64,000 nucleotides of DNA from an uncultured Oscillospiraceae bacterium (GTDB taxonomy: Bacteria; Bacillota; Clostridia; Oscillospirales; Acutalibacteraceae): contig CAOKRG010000004.1 in assembly GCA_948471095.1 (NCBI GenBank), positions 1-64,000 of the forward strand. The letters are read 5' to 3'. Each line of letters opens with the position of its first letter. Position 1 is the first letter of the stretch. The notes under the pieces were generated by a model. That model saw only the letters and a list, made by a program, of their open reading frames with translations. It made no database searches and was not told the origin of the DNA. Shown here piece by piece: positions 34,648 to 43,634 of the stretch. The translations under genes were made by a program, and so were the position numbers.

Positions 34648-34696
34648 ATCAGCCTCCGCCGCCAAATTGACCGGAATCGTGGCGGTTTTCCACCCT

Positions 34697-34725
34697 ATTA
34701 TAGCAAAGCAAAGGGATTTTGTAAA
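34697..34725 (-). promoter_or_regulatory. Sigma-A promoter of the C39-like gene
   Basis: On the minus strand TTTACA (34720-34725), 17 bases, TATAAT (34697-34702). It lies in the 100-base gap shared with the divergent FtsE-like gene, for which no equally good promoter is seen. Confidence 0.8.
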
Positions 34726-34747
34726 GCACGGAAAGGAATGCTGCGTT

Positions 34748-35461
34748 ATGCCAACCATCCGTCTGGATCGCGTTTCAAAAATTTTCAAAGGGCCCAAGAA
34801 AAGCCAAAAGCGGTACGAGACCCTTTCGGGCGTGAGCCTGGAAGTGGAGCAGGGGGAGTTCGTCTTTTTGGTGGGAAGCCGGGGGGCGGGGAGCAGCACG
34901 CTGCTGAACCTGATCTCCGGGGCGCTGCAGCCGGACGCGGGGGCGGTGTACCTGGACCAGGTGAACCTGGCCAAGCTCAGCCGCCGCCAGGAGAAAAAGC
35001 TGCCCTACATCTTTGGCAAGGTCCCCCAGGAGCCCGCCTTGAACCGGACCGCCACCATATTCGAGAACCTTTGCCCGCCGGGCCGCTTTGGCAAGATGGG
35101 CGGCGCCCTGACGGACGGACCCCTGATCAGCAAGGCCCTGGGCCTGGTGGGCATGGCCGGCAGCGAGGACGAGTACCCCGCGGCTTTCAACGCCTCGGAG
35201 TGCCGGAAGATCGAGCTGGCCAAGGCCATTCTATACAGCCCGCCCATTCTGATCATCGACAAGATGACGGACCGCATGGACGACGACAGCATTTGGGACG
35301 TGATGCACCTGCTGGATGAAATGAACCGGCGGGGCACCACGGTGCTGATGGCCACCCATGCCAAGCAGTTCGTAAACATCATGCGCAGGCGGGTGGTCAC
35401 CCTGGTGGACGGCCGGCTGGTTGGCGACGTGAAGAAGGGCCGGTTCGGAGACATCGTGTAG
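34748..35461 (+). CDS. FtsE-like ABC ATPase with degenerate catalytic motifs (pseudo-ATPase)
   Basis: 237 residues, clearly derived from FtsE: EVEQGEFVFLVG at the start of the P-loop, then EMNRRGTTVLMATHAKQFVN and RRRVVTLVDGRLVGD near the end. The core motifs are altered. Walker A reads GSRGAGSST (43-51), with Ser49 in place of the nucleotide-binding Lys. The LSGGQ signature is replaced by FNASECRK (147-154). In Walker B the catalytic Glu after IID is Lys172. Only the switch His204 remains. ATP hydrolysis should therefore be absent, and ATP binding doubtful. No ftsX or other permease gene is adjacent. The ATG at 34748 follows AAAGGA. It is divergent from the peptidase homologue. Confidence 0.85.
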   Translation: MPTIRLDRVSKIFKGPKKSQKRYETLSGVSLEVEQGEFVFLVGSRGAGSSTLLNLISGALQPDAGAVYLDQVNLAKLSRRQEKKLPYIFGKVPQEPALNRTATIFENLCPPGRFGKMGGALTDGPLISKALGLVGMAGSEDEYPAAFNASECRKIELAKAILYSPPILIIDKMTDRMDDDSIWDVMHLLDEMNRRGTTVLMATHAKQFVNIMRRRVVTLVDGRLVGDVKKGRFGDIV

Positions 35462-35552
35462 CCGCAGCCCCAGAAAAGCCCTGCCCTGGCGAAAATAACC
35501 AAGGGAATCCGGGCGTTGTAAAATCATTTTACTTCCAGATGCAGAAATGATG

Positions 35553-35581
35553 TTGACATTCCGGGGCTTGGGGATTATAAT
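35553..35581 (+). promoter_or_regulatory. Consensus sigma-A promoter of the chemoreceptor gene
   Basis: TTGACA (35553-35558), 17 bases, TATAAT (35576-35581): a perfect match to consensus in both boxes, the strongest promoter in the window. A small AT-rich dyad lies just upstream (35518-35532). Confidence 0.92.
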
Positions 35582-35804
35582 AGTGAGGTCAGGACCGCCA
35601 GGGTGAAGATTAACGTGATTGCATGCGCTGCTTGATACCGTTTGGCCGGCAATAGCTTAATCGAGAAAAGGAGGTCCACGGGCCTTCTTTAGGGTTTGGC
35701 AGGTTGACAGCCGGCTTTTGTGGGAAACAGCAGGCGGCAGGCAAACCTCGCTGCCCCCCGCGCCCGGAAAATTAAATGAACTAAGGAAAGAAGGAGGAGC
35801 AGTC
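35582..35804 (+). other. Long 5' leader of the chemoreceptor mRNA
   Basis: About 215 untranslated bases separate the start point from the ATG at 35805. Complementary GTTTG and CAAAC segments (near 35693 and 35742) and a GGCAG/CTGCC stem (near 35737-35756) suggest folding. I looked for c-di-GMP-I, cobalamin and T-box hallmarks and found none, so no riboswitch class is assigned. AAGGAGGAG precedes the start codon. Confidence 0.4.
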
Positions 35805-37574
35805 ATGCTCAAAAACATGAAAATCAAGATGAGCCTCATTATGGGGTTCTCGGTCACGATTCTGGTGAGCCTGGCTATCGTTATCACCTCGCTGGTGGTA
35901 ATGAACATCCAGTCGGCCAGCTACCAAAAAATTATCGACACCAATGTGCGCGCCAGCGCGCTGGTGAGAACCTGCCGCCTTAATGCGAATATGGCCGCCC
36001 GCGCCTTGCGGGACGTAGCCTTGGACCCCACTTCCGATTATGTGGCCACTGCTTCCGGCATTGTGAGCGAGAAGCTGGGCGAGCTGGAAAAGGATATCCC
36101 CGAGCTTCGGACGCTGCATACCTTGGAAGATGAGGCGCTTGTAAATGAGTACATATCTGCCGTGCAGGTTTGGGGAACGGTGGTACCGGATATTCTGGCA
36201 AATGCCACGGCGGGCAACCTGACGGAGGCCATCCGTCAGTTGCAGGAGGAGTGTACGCCCGCTCTTTCTTTGGTAGACGACACCGCTTCCAAGCTACAGA
36301 CGGAAATTATGGCGGATCAGGACAATACCATCAAGCAGCAGGCTAATATGGTGACGGTTTCCATCGTCTCCATCATTGCCGTCTTGGTGCTGGCCACCAT
36401 TCTGGTGCTGGTGCTGGAGCTGCGCATCATCCGCAGCATTACGGTTCCCGTGGAGCAGGTGCGCACCGCTCTGGTGGGCTACAGCAAGGGCGAACTGGAC
36501 ATTCCCGTGGAGTATGAGAGCAACAACGAGCTGGGCGAGATGTGCGCCGCCCTGCGCACCAGCCAGGGCGTGCTCAGCGACGTCATCGCCGACATGAACA
36601 TGATGCTGGACGCCATGGCCGGAGGCAACTTTGATGTGCGCACCCAGGCCGAAGCCCAGTATGTAGGCGCTTTGAGCCAGCTTCTGGTGTCCATCCGAGG
36701 CATTAACCGCAATCTGAGCGAGACCTTGAGCCAGATTCAGTCCTCCTCCGACCAGGTTTCCTCCGGCGCGGACCAGGTATCCAACAGCGCCCAGACCTTG
36801 GCCCAGGGCGCGACCGAACAGGCCAGCGCCGTGGAAGAGCTTTCCGCCACCATTACCGAGATCGCCCAGGGCGCGGAGGAAGGCGTTACCCTGGCCCGGG
36901 ATTCCAGCCAGCTCTCCAATGACGCCAGCGCGCAGATCACCGTGTGCAGCGACCTGATGCAGAGCACCGTGGGCGCGATGAACGACATCAAGGCGGCCGC
37001 CGAAGAGGTTGCCACGATTATCGATACCATTTCCACCATTGCCTTCCAGACCAACATTCTGGCCCTGAACGCCGCCGTGGAGGCGGCTCGGGCCGGTACC
37101 GCCGGACGGGGCTTCGCGGTTGTGGCCGATGAGGTGCGCTCTCTGGCCTCCAAGTCCGACGAGGCTTCCCGGGCTACCAAGGAGCGCATTGAGCACGCCA
37201 TCGACGCGGTGCAGAAGGGCAGCGCTTATGTGTCCGACGTATCCGAGTCCCTGGATAAGACCGTGGGCATGGTGAACGGCGCCGTGGCCAAGATGGGCGA
37301 TGTGGCCGACGCCAGCGAGCACCAGGCCGAGTCCATCGAGCAGATCCGCGAGGGCATCAGCCAGATTTCCGCCGTGGTGCAGAGCAACTCTGCCACAAGC
37401 GAAGAGAGCGCGGCCGCCAGCGAGCAGCTGTCCTCTCAGGCGCAGATTATGGATCAGCTTATGAGCAAGTTCCGTCTGCGGGATTATTCCGGAACCATGT
37501 CCAGCGCCCCTGCGCGGGTCAGCGAGTCCCGTTCGGACGACAGCTTCACCGGTTCTTCCTACGACAAGTATTGA
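35805..37574 (+). CDS. Methyl-accepting chemotaxis protein
   Basis: A 589-residue chemoreceptor. TM1 is at about 10-33, an extracytoplasmic helical sensor domain (about 35-183, four-helix-bundle type with no PAS or Cache signature) follows, TM2 is at about 184-205, then HAMP (about 206-258) and the signalling coiled coil. The hairpin tip [20 protein letters not shown] contacts CheA and CheW. The C-terminal tail is Ser/Asp-rich and lacks a CheR-binding NWETF-like pentapeptide. The ligand cannot be predicted. ATG 35805 follows AAGGAGGAG. It is expressed from a consensus promoter and is the only receptor gene in the window. Confidence 0.94.
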   Translation: MLKNMKIKMSLIMGFSVTILVSLAIVITSLVVMNIQSASYQKIIDTNVRASALVRTCRLNANMAARALRDVALDPTSDYVATASGIVSEKLGELEKDIPELRTLHTLEDEALVNEYISAVQVWGTVVPDILANATAGNLTEAIRQLQEECTPALSLVDDTASKLQTEIMADQDNTIKQQANMVTVSIVSIIAVLVLATILVLVLELRIIRSITVPVEQVRTALVGYSKGELDIPVEYESNNELGEMCAALRTSQGVLSDVIADMNMMLDAMAGGNFDVRTQAEAQYVGALSQLLVSIRGINRNLSETLSQIQSSSDQVSSGADQVSNSAQTLAQGATEQASAVEELSATITEIAQGAEEGVTLARDSSQLSNDASAQITVCSDLMQSTVGAMNDIKAAAEEVATIIDTISTIAFQTNILALNAAVEAARAGTAGRGFAVVADEVRSLASKSDEASRATKERIEHAIDAVQKGSAYVSDVSESLDKTVGMVNGAVAKMGDVADASEHQAESIEQIREGISQISAVVQSNSATSEESAAASEQLSSQAQIMDQLMSKFRLRDYSGTMSSAPARVSESRSDDSFTGSSYDKY

Positions 37575-37708
37575 TTGGGAAAAGCCGCCGGAGCATAGCG
37601 TAAAATAGAGAAGCACTGAGCCGGGCGGCCTGAAGTATCTGGGCCGTCCGGTTTTCGGTGGTAGAGGAAGGGCCGGGTTGCCGGCAAAATCCAGGAGAAA
37701 GGAACGAG

Positions 37709-39871
37709 GTGATCCCCTTGCCAGAGATCCGAAAAGAACAGGAGCCGGACGTCATATTCGCGTTGGATATCGGGACCCGGAGCATCATCGGCATGCTGGG
37801 CCGGGCGGAGGAGGGCCGCTTTCATGTGAGCGCCATCGAGAAGGAGGAGCACGGCCGCCGCGCCATGCTGGACGGGCAGATCGTCGAGATCGAGCGGGTG
37901 GCGGAAGTGGCCCGCCGGGTGATCGGGCGGCTGGAGGAAAAGGCCCAGGTCCGGCTGCGCCGGGTCTGCGTGGCTGCGGCGGGCCGGGCGCTTAAGTCCC
38001 AGAGCGCCCAGTTTACGCTGGAGTTTGACAGCCTCCGGCAGGCGGGCGAGGACCTGATCGGGCAGCTGGAGGCCGGGGCCGTGTCCGAGGCGGAACGGCA
38101 GCTGGCTGGGGAAAACGCGGGCCAAGGCCGGTTTTACATGGTGGGCTACACGGCCCGCCAGTATGTGGTGGACGGCTACCCCATGACCAACCTGCTGGAC
38201 CACCGGGGGAAAGTGTTCCAGGCCGATGTGGTGGCGACCTTCCTGCCCAGCGGCGTGGTGGAGAGCCTCTATGCCGTGACGGCCCGGCTGGGGCTGGAGG
38301 TGTCCAGCCTGACCTTGGAGCCCATCGCGGCTTTGAACGCGGCCATTCCGGAGGGAATCCGGCTGCTGAACCTGGTGCTGGTGGACGTGGGCGCGGGCAC
38401 CTCGGACATCGCCGTGTGCCGGGAAGGCAGCGTGGTAGGTTATACCATGGCCACCGTGGCGGGGGACGAGATCACGGAGCTGCTCATGCGCAGCCTCTTG
38501 GTGGATTTCCCCACCGCCGAACGGCTGAAAATGAATCTGAACGCAGTGGAACCCATCCCATATCTGGACATTTTGGGCATGAAGCATGAGATCGGCAGCG
38601 AGAGCTTGGGGGAACTCCTCCAGCCCGCTGCGCAACGGCTGGCAAAGGAGATCGCCGAACGCGTTTTGGACCTCAACGGGGGCCCGCCCTCGGCGGTGTT
38701 TTTGGCGGGAGGCGGCAGCAAGCTGCAGGGGCTGGCCCAGCTGGTGGCCGGAGCCCTGGACATGAGCGAGGCCCGGGTGGCCCTGGCAGGAAACCACTTC
38801 GAGCAGAGCGCCTTTTCCAATGAGTTTTCCCTGAACGACCCGGAATACGCCACGCCCCTGGGCATTGGGGCTTCGGCGGCCCTGGGCATGATCAACGACA
38901 GCTACATGGTGACCCTCAACGGCTATCCGGCCAAGCTCTTCCGGAACGGGAGCCTGTGCCTGCGGGACGTGCTGCTGATGAACGGCTTCCACTATGGGGA
39001 CATGATGGGCCGTACCGGCGCCAATCTGTCCTATACCTTGAACGGGCGGCGGGAGTTCCTGCGGGGCATGCCCGGCACGGACGCCCGGATGCGGGTCAAC
39101 GGCCAGGAGGCGGAGCTCACCGCTTTGATCCAGGCCGGGGACCGGATCGACTTCACCCCGGCCCGGGCGGGGACGCCGGCCGCCCAGACCCTGGGCCAGC
39201 GCCTTGGAAAGGATTTCCCGGGAAATGTTACGGTGAATGGGGAGCCCCGAGGGCTGGACTATGCCATCCGCCAGGGCGACCAGGTGGAAGCTCTGGGCGC
39301 GGCTTTTCCGGAAAAGCCTTCTGTCAAGGCGCGCCCCTTGCCAGAGGCGCTCCAGCTTTCCCGCAGCGCCAAAGCAGCGGTCCAGCCGGAAGAACCGCCG
39401 GTGGAACGGAGCGGCGGAAGCGCTTCGAAACCAGCCCAAGCCCCGTCCCGGCCGGCGCCGCCCGTTGAGGTAGAATCTCCCGCGCAGGAAACTCCGGCAA
39501 ACCTTGAGAAAGCTTTGGTGGAACCGGAGAAACCGGCAGAAGCTTTGAAAAAATCTAAAAGCACCGCCCCTGCGGCAGCACCCGCGCCGGAACCGGTGGA
39601 GAAAAAAATCGCCAGCCGTGCCCAGGAAGAACGGGCGGCCGGGCAGCTCTCATTCGGGGGGCTGCAGGTGGTGCTCAACGGCGAGCCTCTGCGGCTACCG
39701 CCCAAGGAGGAAGGGGGCGGCTACTTCCTGATGGATTTGCTGGAGCATTCCGGCCTGGACTTTGAAAAGCTGGACCGGCCCGTGGAGCTGAAGGTGAATG
39801 GAGCGGAAGGCCAGTTCAGCCAGGTGCTGCGGCCCAACGACCAAGTGACCATCCGGGTTCGGAACGAGTAA
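37709..39871 (+). CDS. FtsA/actin-like ATPase with C-terminal beta-grasp domains
   Basis: About 720 residues. Residues 1-370 carry an actin-fold ATPase of the FtsA/PilM class: phosphate-1 FALDIGTRSIIGMLG, an FtsA-type 1C insertion (about 80-180), phosphate-2 LVDVGAGTSDIAV and adenosine motif FLAGGGSKLQGLA. After this come at least two ubiquitin-like (beta-grasp) segments (around 395-500 with YTLNGRREFLRG, and the last 70 residues with LQVVLNGEPLRLPP), separated by a Pro/Ala/Glu-rich linker. The C-terminal membrane helix of true FtsA is absent. The start is GTG 37709; TTG 37718, behind GAGGTGA, is equally likely. It lies between a receptor and flgB. A cytoskeletal or scaffold role is inferred, not shown. 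Confidence 0.75.
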   Translation: MIPLPEIRKEQEPDVIFALDIGTRSIIGMLGRAEEGRFHVSAIEKEEHGRRAMLDGQIVEIERVAEVARRVIGRLEEKAQVRLRRVCVAAAGRALKSQSAQFTLEFDSLRQAGEDLIGQLEAGAVSEAERQLAGENAGQGRFYMVGYTARQYVVDGYPMTNLLDHRGKVFQADVVATFLPSGVVESLYAVTARLGLEVSSLTLEPIAALNAAIPEGIRLLNLVLVDVGAGTSDIAVCREGSVVGYTMATVAGDEITELLMRSLLVDFPTAERLKMNLNAVEPIPYLDILGMKHEIGSESLGELLQPAAQRLAKEIAERVLDLNGGPPSAVFLAGGGSKLQGLAQLVAGALDMSEARVALAGNHFEQSAFSNEFSLNDPEYATPLGIGASAALGMINDSYMVTLNGYPAKLFRNGSLCLRDVLLMNGFHYGDMMGRTGANLSYTLNGRREFLRGMPGTDARMRVNGQEAELTALIQAGDRIDFTPARAGTPAAQTLGQRLGKDFPGNVTVNGEPRGLDYAIRQGDQVEALGAAFPEKPSVKARPLPEALQLSRSAKAAVQPEEPPVERSGGSASKPAQAPSRPAPPVEVESPAQETPANLEKALVEPEKPAEALKKSKSTAPAAAPAPEPVEKKIASRAQEERAAGQLSFGGLQVVLNGEPLRLPPKEEGGGYFLMDLLEHSGLDFEKLDRPVELKVNGAEGQFSQVLRPNDQVTIRVRNE

Positions 39872-39905
39872 AACGCTTATTTCTATAAAGAAAGATGTGG
39901 TATGA

Positions 39906-40376
39906 ATGAAACGTATTCGATTGGCCGCGCTCTGCGCGGCGCTGGGCCTGGCCCTAAGCCTGAGCGCCTGCGGAGGCGGGGACGGCTCCTCCTCTTCGGC
40001 GCTGACCTTGGCCGAAGGCTCCAACCCGGCGGTAAACGGCAGCGAGGCCTCCAGCGCCCTGGAAAACCAGGAAAGCAAGGCGGAGGAGCGGCATATGATG
40101 ACCGTGGATGAAACCCTGGACTTCTTCTCGGCCCTTTCTCCCAGCGACCTGGGGTTGGAAGGGGAGAGCATGAAGGACTATAATTTCTACCCATCGGAAA
40201 AGGCCATACCGGTCTATGGACTGCCCAGCATGAAGATCATCGTATACCGGGAGACCGAGGCCAGTACCAACGAGCCGGTGGGCACCTTCTTGGTGGCGCG
40301 GGACGGCATGGCGGTGTACCGGCTGGAAGAGGGAGAGGTCACCCAGGTGTATGAGGCGGGCGCGAATGGAATGTGA
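39906..40376 (+). CDS. Small lipoprotein of unknown function
   Basis: 156 residues. The N-terminus (MKRIRLAALCAALGLALS) is a lipoprotein signal peptide with lipobox LSAC ending at Cys22. A Gly/Ser/Ala-rich spacer to about residue 60 precedes a small globular domain (about 63-150) that contains VDETLDFFSALSPSDLGL and IIVYRETEASTNEPVGTFLV. I do not recognise the domain. It follows the FtsA-like gene by 34 bases and may be co-transcribed with it. The flgB promoter begins about 120 bases further on. It is expected on the outer face of the cytoplasmic membrane. Confidence 0.8.
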   Translation: MKRIRLAALCAALGLALSLSACGGGDGSSSSALTLAEGSNPAVNGSEASSALENQESKAEERHMMTVDETLDFFSALSPSDLGLEGESMKDYNFYPSEKAIPVYGLPSMKIIVYRETEASTNEPVGTFLVARDGMAVYRLEEGEVTQVYEAGANGM

Positions 40377-40497
40377 CAGAATATGTGAAAATATTTCACC
40401 CATAACCGCTATATATATGAAAGGGAAAGACAGGCCGGTCGTTCCGGGCCCGGATTCCCTAAGGGCTTGGGTTTTCCTGGAAAATTCCCCAGAGGAC

Positions 40498-40526
40498 TTG
40501 CGAAAAAACGCGAGACATGCTATAAT
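40498..40526 (+). promoter_or_regulatory. Sigma-A promoter of the fla operon (flgB onward)
   Basis: TTGCGA (40498-40503), 17 bases, TATAAT (40521-40526). The start point near 40533 gives a leader of about 60 bases to flgB. This parallels the sigma-A fla/che promoter of Bacillus. Confidence 0.88.
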
Positions 40527-40591
40527 ATAGTCCCATTTTGATAAAATGCGTCTCTTTCGGGCGGCGCTCACCATACAAAGGAGTGAACACA

Positions 40592-40981
40592 ATGGAAGGG
40601 CTTACCAGCAACAGCATGCGCATGATGGAGCGCTCCATGGAGTTTTTGTGGACCAAGCAGGCGGCGCTGCTGGACAACATCGCCAACGCGGAGACCCCTA
40701 ACTACAAGCCGAAGCTCGTCACGTTTGAGGAGAGCTTCCAGGAGGCTCTGGAGGCGGCGGACACGGGCAGGAACAAGGCCACCAAGAAGGCCATGCGGGA
40801 GGCCATTGAGAGCGCCGGCTGGTCCGTGCGGGACGTTGACGAAGTTACCCGCCGGGACGAAAACGGCGTGAACATCACAGAGCAGATGACGGAGGTCATC
40901 CGCAACTCTTATCAGATGCAGTATCTGTATCAGAGCCTGAACAGCGACCTGAACGCCCTGCGCACCGCCATCGGCGGCTGA
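40592..40981 (+). CDS. flgB: Flagellar proximal rod protein FlgB
   Basis: 129 residues. The rod-protein N-terminal motif appears as LLDNIANAETPNYKPKLVTF (about 26-45), and the C-terminal helix as VIRNSYQMQYLYQSLNSDLN. The ATG at 40592 follows CAAAGGAG. It is the first gene of the long basal-body operon; FlgB with FlgC, FliE and FlgF builds the rod exported by the type III apparatus. Confidence 0.95.
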   Translation: MEGLTSNSMRMMERSMEFLWTKQAALLDNIANAETPNYKPKLVTFEESFQEALEAADTGRNKATKKAMREAIESAGWSVRDVDEVTRRDENGVNITEQMTEVIRNSYQMQYLYQSLNSDLNALRTAIGG

Positions 40982-41014
40982 GGCAGGTAGGTTTTTGGAA
41001 AGGACGGAGGGCAT

Positions 41015-41476
41015 ATGGCATTTTTAAGCACCATCAACATCATCGGCTCCGGGCTCACCGCCGAGCAGCTGCGCCTGGACGTGATTTCGGAAAACATTAC
41101 CAATATGAACACCACCCGGACCGAAGGGGGCGAGGGCCCTTACCGGCGGAAGATGGTGGTCTTTCAGGCGGAGAACGGACAGGACGGCTTCCGCGTCGCC
41201 ATGTCCAACGCCTTGGCCGCTTCCAACCGGGGCCGGGAGAACGCCGGCGGCGTGCGGGTGACGGAGATCATGGAGGACCCCACCGAGTTCCCCATCAGCT
41301 ACGACCCCACCCATCCGGACGCCAACGAGGAGGGCTATCTGGAACTGCCCAACATCACGCTGGTTCAGGAGCTGACCGACGCCATGGCCGCTTCCCAGGC
41401 CTATTCGGCCAACGTGACCGCCTTTAACGCCCTGAAAAGCGTCATTGCCCGCGGGCTGGAGCTGGGCGGCCGGTAA
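41015..41476 (+). CDS. flgC: Flagellar proximal rod protein FlgC
   Basis: 153 residues. Rod signature STINIIGSGLTAEQLRLDVI followed by ENITNMNTTRT, and the C-terminal axial-protein helix MAASQAYSANVTAFNALKSV. The order flgB-flgC-fliE is conserved. An internal promoter follows before fliE. GGAAAGGACGGAGG gives a strong ribosome site. Confidence 0.95.
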   Translation: MAFLSTINIIGSGLTAEQLRLDVISENITNMNTTRTEGGEGPYRRKMVVFQAENGQDGFRVAMSNALAASNRGRENAGGVRVTEIMEDPTEFPISYDPTHPDANEEGYLELPNITLVQELTDAMAASQAYSANVTAFNALKSVIARGLELGGR

Positions 41477-41518
41477 AGGGTCCGGCGGGGAAATTTGAAA
41501 GAAATTATCTGTGAAGTA

Positions 41519-41547
41519 TTGCCAAAATTGATTCCACAGACTATAAT
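41519..41547 (+). promoter_or_regulatory. Internal sigma-A promoter ahead of fliE
   Basis: TTGCCA (41519-41524), 17 bases, TATAAT (41542-41547), in the 151-base gap between flgC and fliE. It would boost fliE, fliF, fliG and downstream genes independently of flgB and flgC. Confidence 0.8.
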
Positions 41548-41627
41548 AGAGAGGGCGGCGCGCGCTTTCGGGCATCCTGCGCTTGGCCTGATTTCAGCGT
41601 TTATATAAGGAAGGAAGTAGCCTGATT

Positions 41628-41954
41628 ATGATAAATTCCATGTCGCCCATCACGCCTTTGACCGCCCTTGCGCCGCTTTCGGCCTTAAAGGGCTTGGACG
41701 GCGCCGCGGAGCGGCCCCAAGCGGAGGCCCCCCTGGGGGGATTTGAGCAGATCTTCCGCTCAGCCGTGGACGCGGTGAAGGAAGCGGACGCGGAGAAGAC
41801 CCAGCTTCAATATTTGGACGCCACAGGCCAGCTCGACAACCCGGCCCAGCTGATGCTGGCGGGCAGCAAGTACGAGATGTCGGTAAGCCTTTTGACCCAG
41901 CTGCGCAACCGGGCGCTGGAAGCCTACAACGAATTGATGCGGATCAGCCTGTAA
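41628..41954 (+). CDS. fliE: Hook-basal body complex protein FliE
   Basis: A 108-residue adaptor joining the MS ring (FliF) to the rod. The N-terminus is variable and Pro/Leu-rich. The conserved helices carry FEQIFRSAVDAVKEADAEKT and the typical QLMLAGSKYEMSVSLLTQLRNRALEAYNELMRI, which ends the protein. Position between flgC and fliF is canonical. GGAAGGAAG precedes the ATG. Confidence 0.93.
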   Translation: MINSMSPITPLTALAPLSALKGLDGAAERPQAEAPLGGFEQIFRSAVDAVKEADAEKTQLQYLDATGQLDNPAQLMLAGSKYEMSVSLLTQLRNRALEAYNELMRISL

Positions 41955-41996
41955 ACCGGCTGTCTTAACCCGGGTCAGGCTGAGGAGGTTACATAA

Positions 41997-43634
41997 GTGG
42001 AAGACAAGGCAAAAGATATCTGGTCAAAGGCAAAGGGCTTTGCGGGAGGTCTGAGCAAAACGGTGAAGATCATCGCCGCCGCCGTGCTGGTGGCGGTGCT
42101 GGTAGCCGTGGCCGTGGTGGTGTCGCTGAACTCCAACACGGAGTACGAGGCGCTTTTCACGGGCCTTAACGCAGAGGACCTTCGATCCATCCAGACTTAT
42201 CTGGGGGACGAGGGCTTGACGGACTATAAAATTCAAGGCGCCGACACCATCCAGGTTCCCAAGGGCAAGGGCGACCAGCTGAAAGCGCAGCTGATCTCCC
42301 AGGGCTACCCCAAGACCGGAACGGACTACTCTCTTTACATGAAGAATATCAGCGCCTTGTCCACAGAGTCGGACCGGGCGCAGCTGGTGCTGTACGAGCT
42401 GCAGGACAGCCTGGGCGGCCTCATCCGCCATTTTGACGGGGTCAAGGACGCGGTGGTGCGCATCACGCCTTCGGAGGACCGGCGCTATGTGCTGGGCCAG
42501 GACGACGCCCTGGAGGCCAAGGCCACCGTGGTGGTCACCATGAAGGACGAACAGCTTCTCAGCGAGAACTTGGTGGAGTGCATCCGCAACACGGTGAGCC
42601 ACTCGGTGAAGGGGCTGGACGTGGAAGAGGTGGCCATCAGCGACAGCCTGGGCAATCCCTATGACGGGGTGAACTCGCCCAACGGCAGCTCTCTGGCGGA
42701 ACAGAAGCAGGAATATGAGGAGATGTACCGCAAGCAGCTGGAGCGGCAGGCGCTGAACATCCTCATCCCCATTTTCGGGGAGGAGAATGTGGCGGTTTCC
42801 GCCGACGTGAGCGTGGACGTGAGCTCTTCGGTTTCCGAGTCCACCGTCTATTCCAAGCCCAACGGAATCGGCAATGACGAAGAGGGCACGGGCCTTATCG
42901 GCAATGAAAAGTGGGACACAGAGCTGACGGCCGGAGAGGAAGGCATCAGCGGCCCTGTGGGCGAGGCCCCCAATTCGGATATTAATACATATGTGCAGCA
43001 GGCCAGGCCCAACGGGGACATGGACGCCCTGAAGTCCAGCGGCGAAAAGCAGTATGACAACAACAAGACCATCACGCAGCAGCAGCAGGCGGGACCCCGC
43101 ATCGTGGACCGCAGCGTGGCGGTAAGCATTAACAATACCGTGCCCAACACCGCCATTCCCGACGATCTGGTGGCCCATGTGGCCCGGGCGGTGGGCATTC
43201 CCGAGGCGGACCAGAACGAGAAGGTCTCCATTTTGGTGCAGCCCTTCTGGCCGCCGGAGAACGGCCAGCAGGCCGTCACCGATCCCATCGTCAACCCCTT
43301 CGCGGATATTCCCCTGTGGGTCTATCTGGCGCTTTTGGCTGGCCTGTTCCTGTTTATGGTGCTCTTCACGGTATTCATTCTGCTGGGCCGCCACCGGAAC
43401 AACCGGCAGATGATGCCCTTGGAGCCTGTGCCCGAGGTAGGCCCTGCGGAGGACGAACAGGAGGAGGCGGAGGAAACGCCCGAACCCGCCGGGGCGGACA
43501 TTATGGATGTGCATACCGAGCGGAGCATGGAGCTGCGCAAGTCTGTGCGTGAGATGGCGGAGAACAATCCGGAAATCGCCGCGCAAATGATCAAGGCGCT
43601 GCTGAGGGGAGATGAAGAAGGCAATGGCGGCTAA
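41997..43634 (+). CDS. fliF: MS-ring protein FliF
   Basis: 545 residues forming the membrane ring on which the motor is built. TM1 is at about 23-46. Ring-building motifs follow (EYEALFTGLNAEDLRSIQTY, then VKDAVVRITPSEDRRYVLGQ and YRKQLERQALNILIPIFGEE). The second TM is at about 438-462, and the C-terminal FliG-binding tail is AENNPEIAAQMIKALLRGDE. GTG 41997 follows TGAGGAGGT. Its 3' end overlaps fliG by 23 bases, a physical coupling of the two interacting proteins. Confidence 0.96.
   Translation: MEDKAKDIWSKAKGFAGGLSKTVKIIAAAVLVAVLVAVAVVVSLNSNTEYEALFTGLNAEDLRSIQTYLGDEGLTDYKIQGADTIQVPKGKGDQLKAQLISQGYPKTGTDYSLYMKNISALSTESDRAQLVLYELQDSLGGLIRHFDGVKDAVVRITPSEDRRYVLGQDDALEAKATVVVTMKDEQLLSENLVECIRNTVSHSVKGLDVEEVAISDSLGNPYDGVNSPNGSSLAEQKQEYEEMYRKQLERQALNILIPIFGEENVAVSADVSVDVSSSVSESTVYSKPNGIGNDEEGTGLIGNEKWDTELTAGEEGISGPVGEAPNSDINTYVQQARPNGDMDALKSSGEKQYDNNKTITQQQQAGPRIVDRSVAVSINNTVPNTAIPDDLVAHVARAVGIPEADQNEKVSILVQPFWPPENGQQAVTDPIVNPFADIPLWVYLALLAGLFLFMVLFTVFILLGRHRNNRQMMPLEPVPEVGPAEDEQEEAEETPEPAGADIMDVHTERSMELRKSVREMAENNPEIAAQMIKALLRGDEEGNGG

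Noticed and set aside
35582..35804. c-di-GMP or cobalamin riboswitch before the chemoreceptor
   Set aside because: I looked for the conserved core strings of these classes and did not find them; only generic stems are present.
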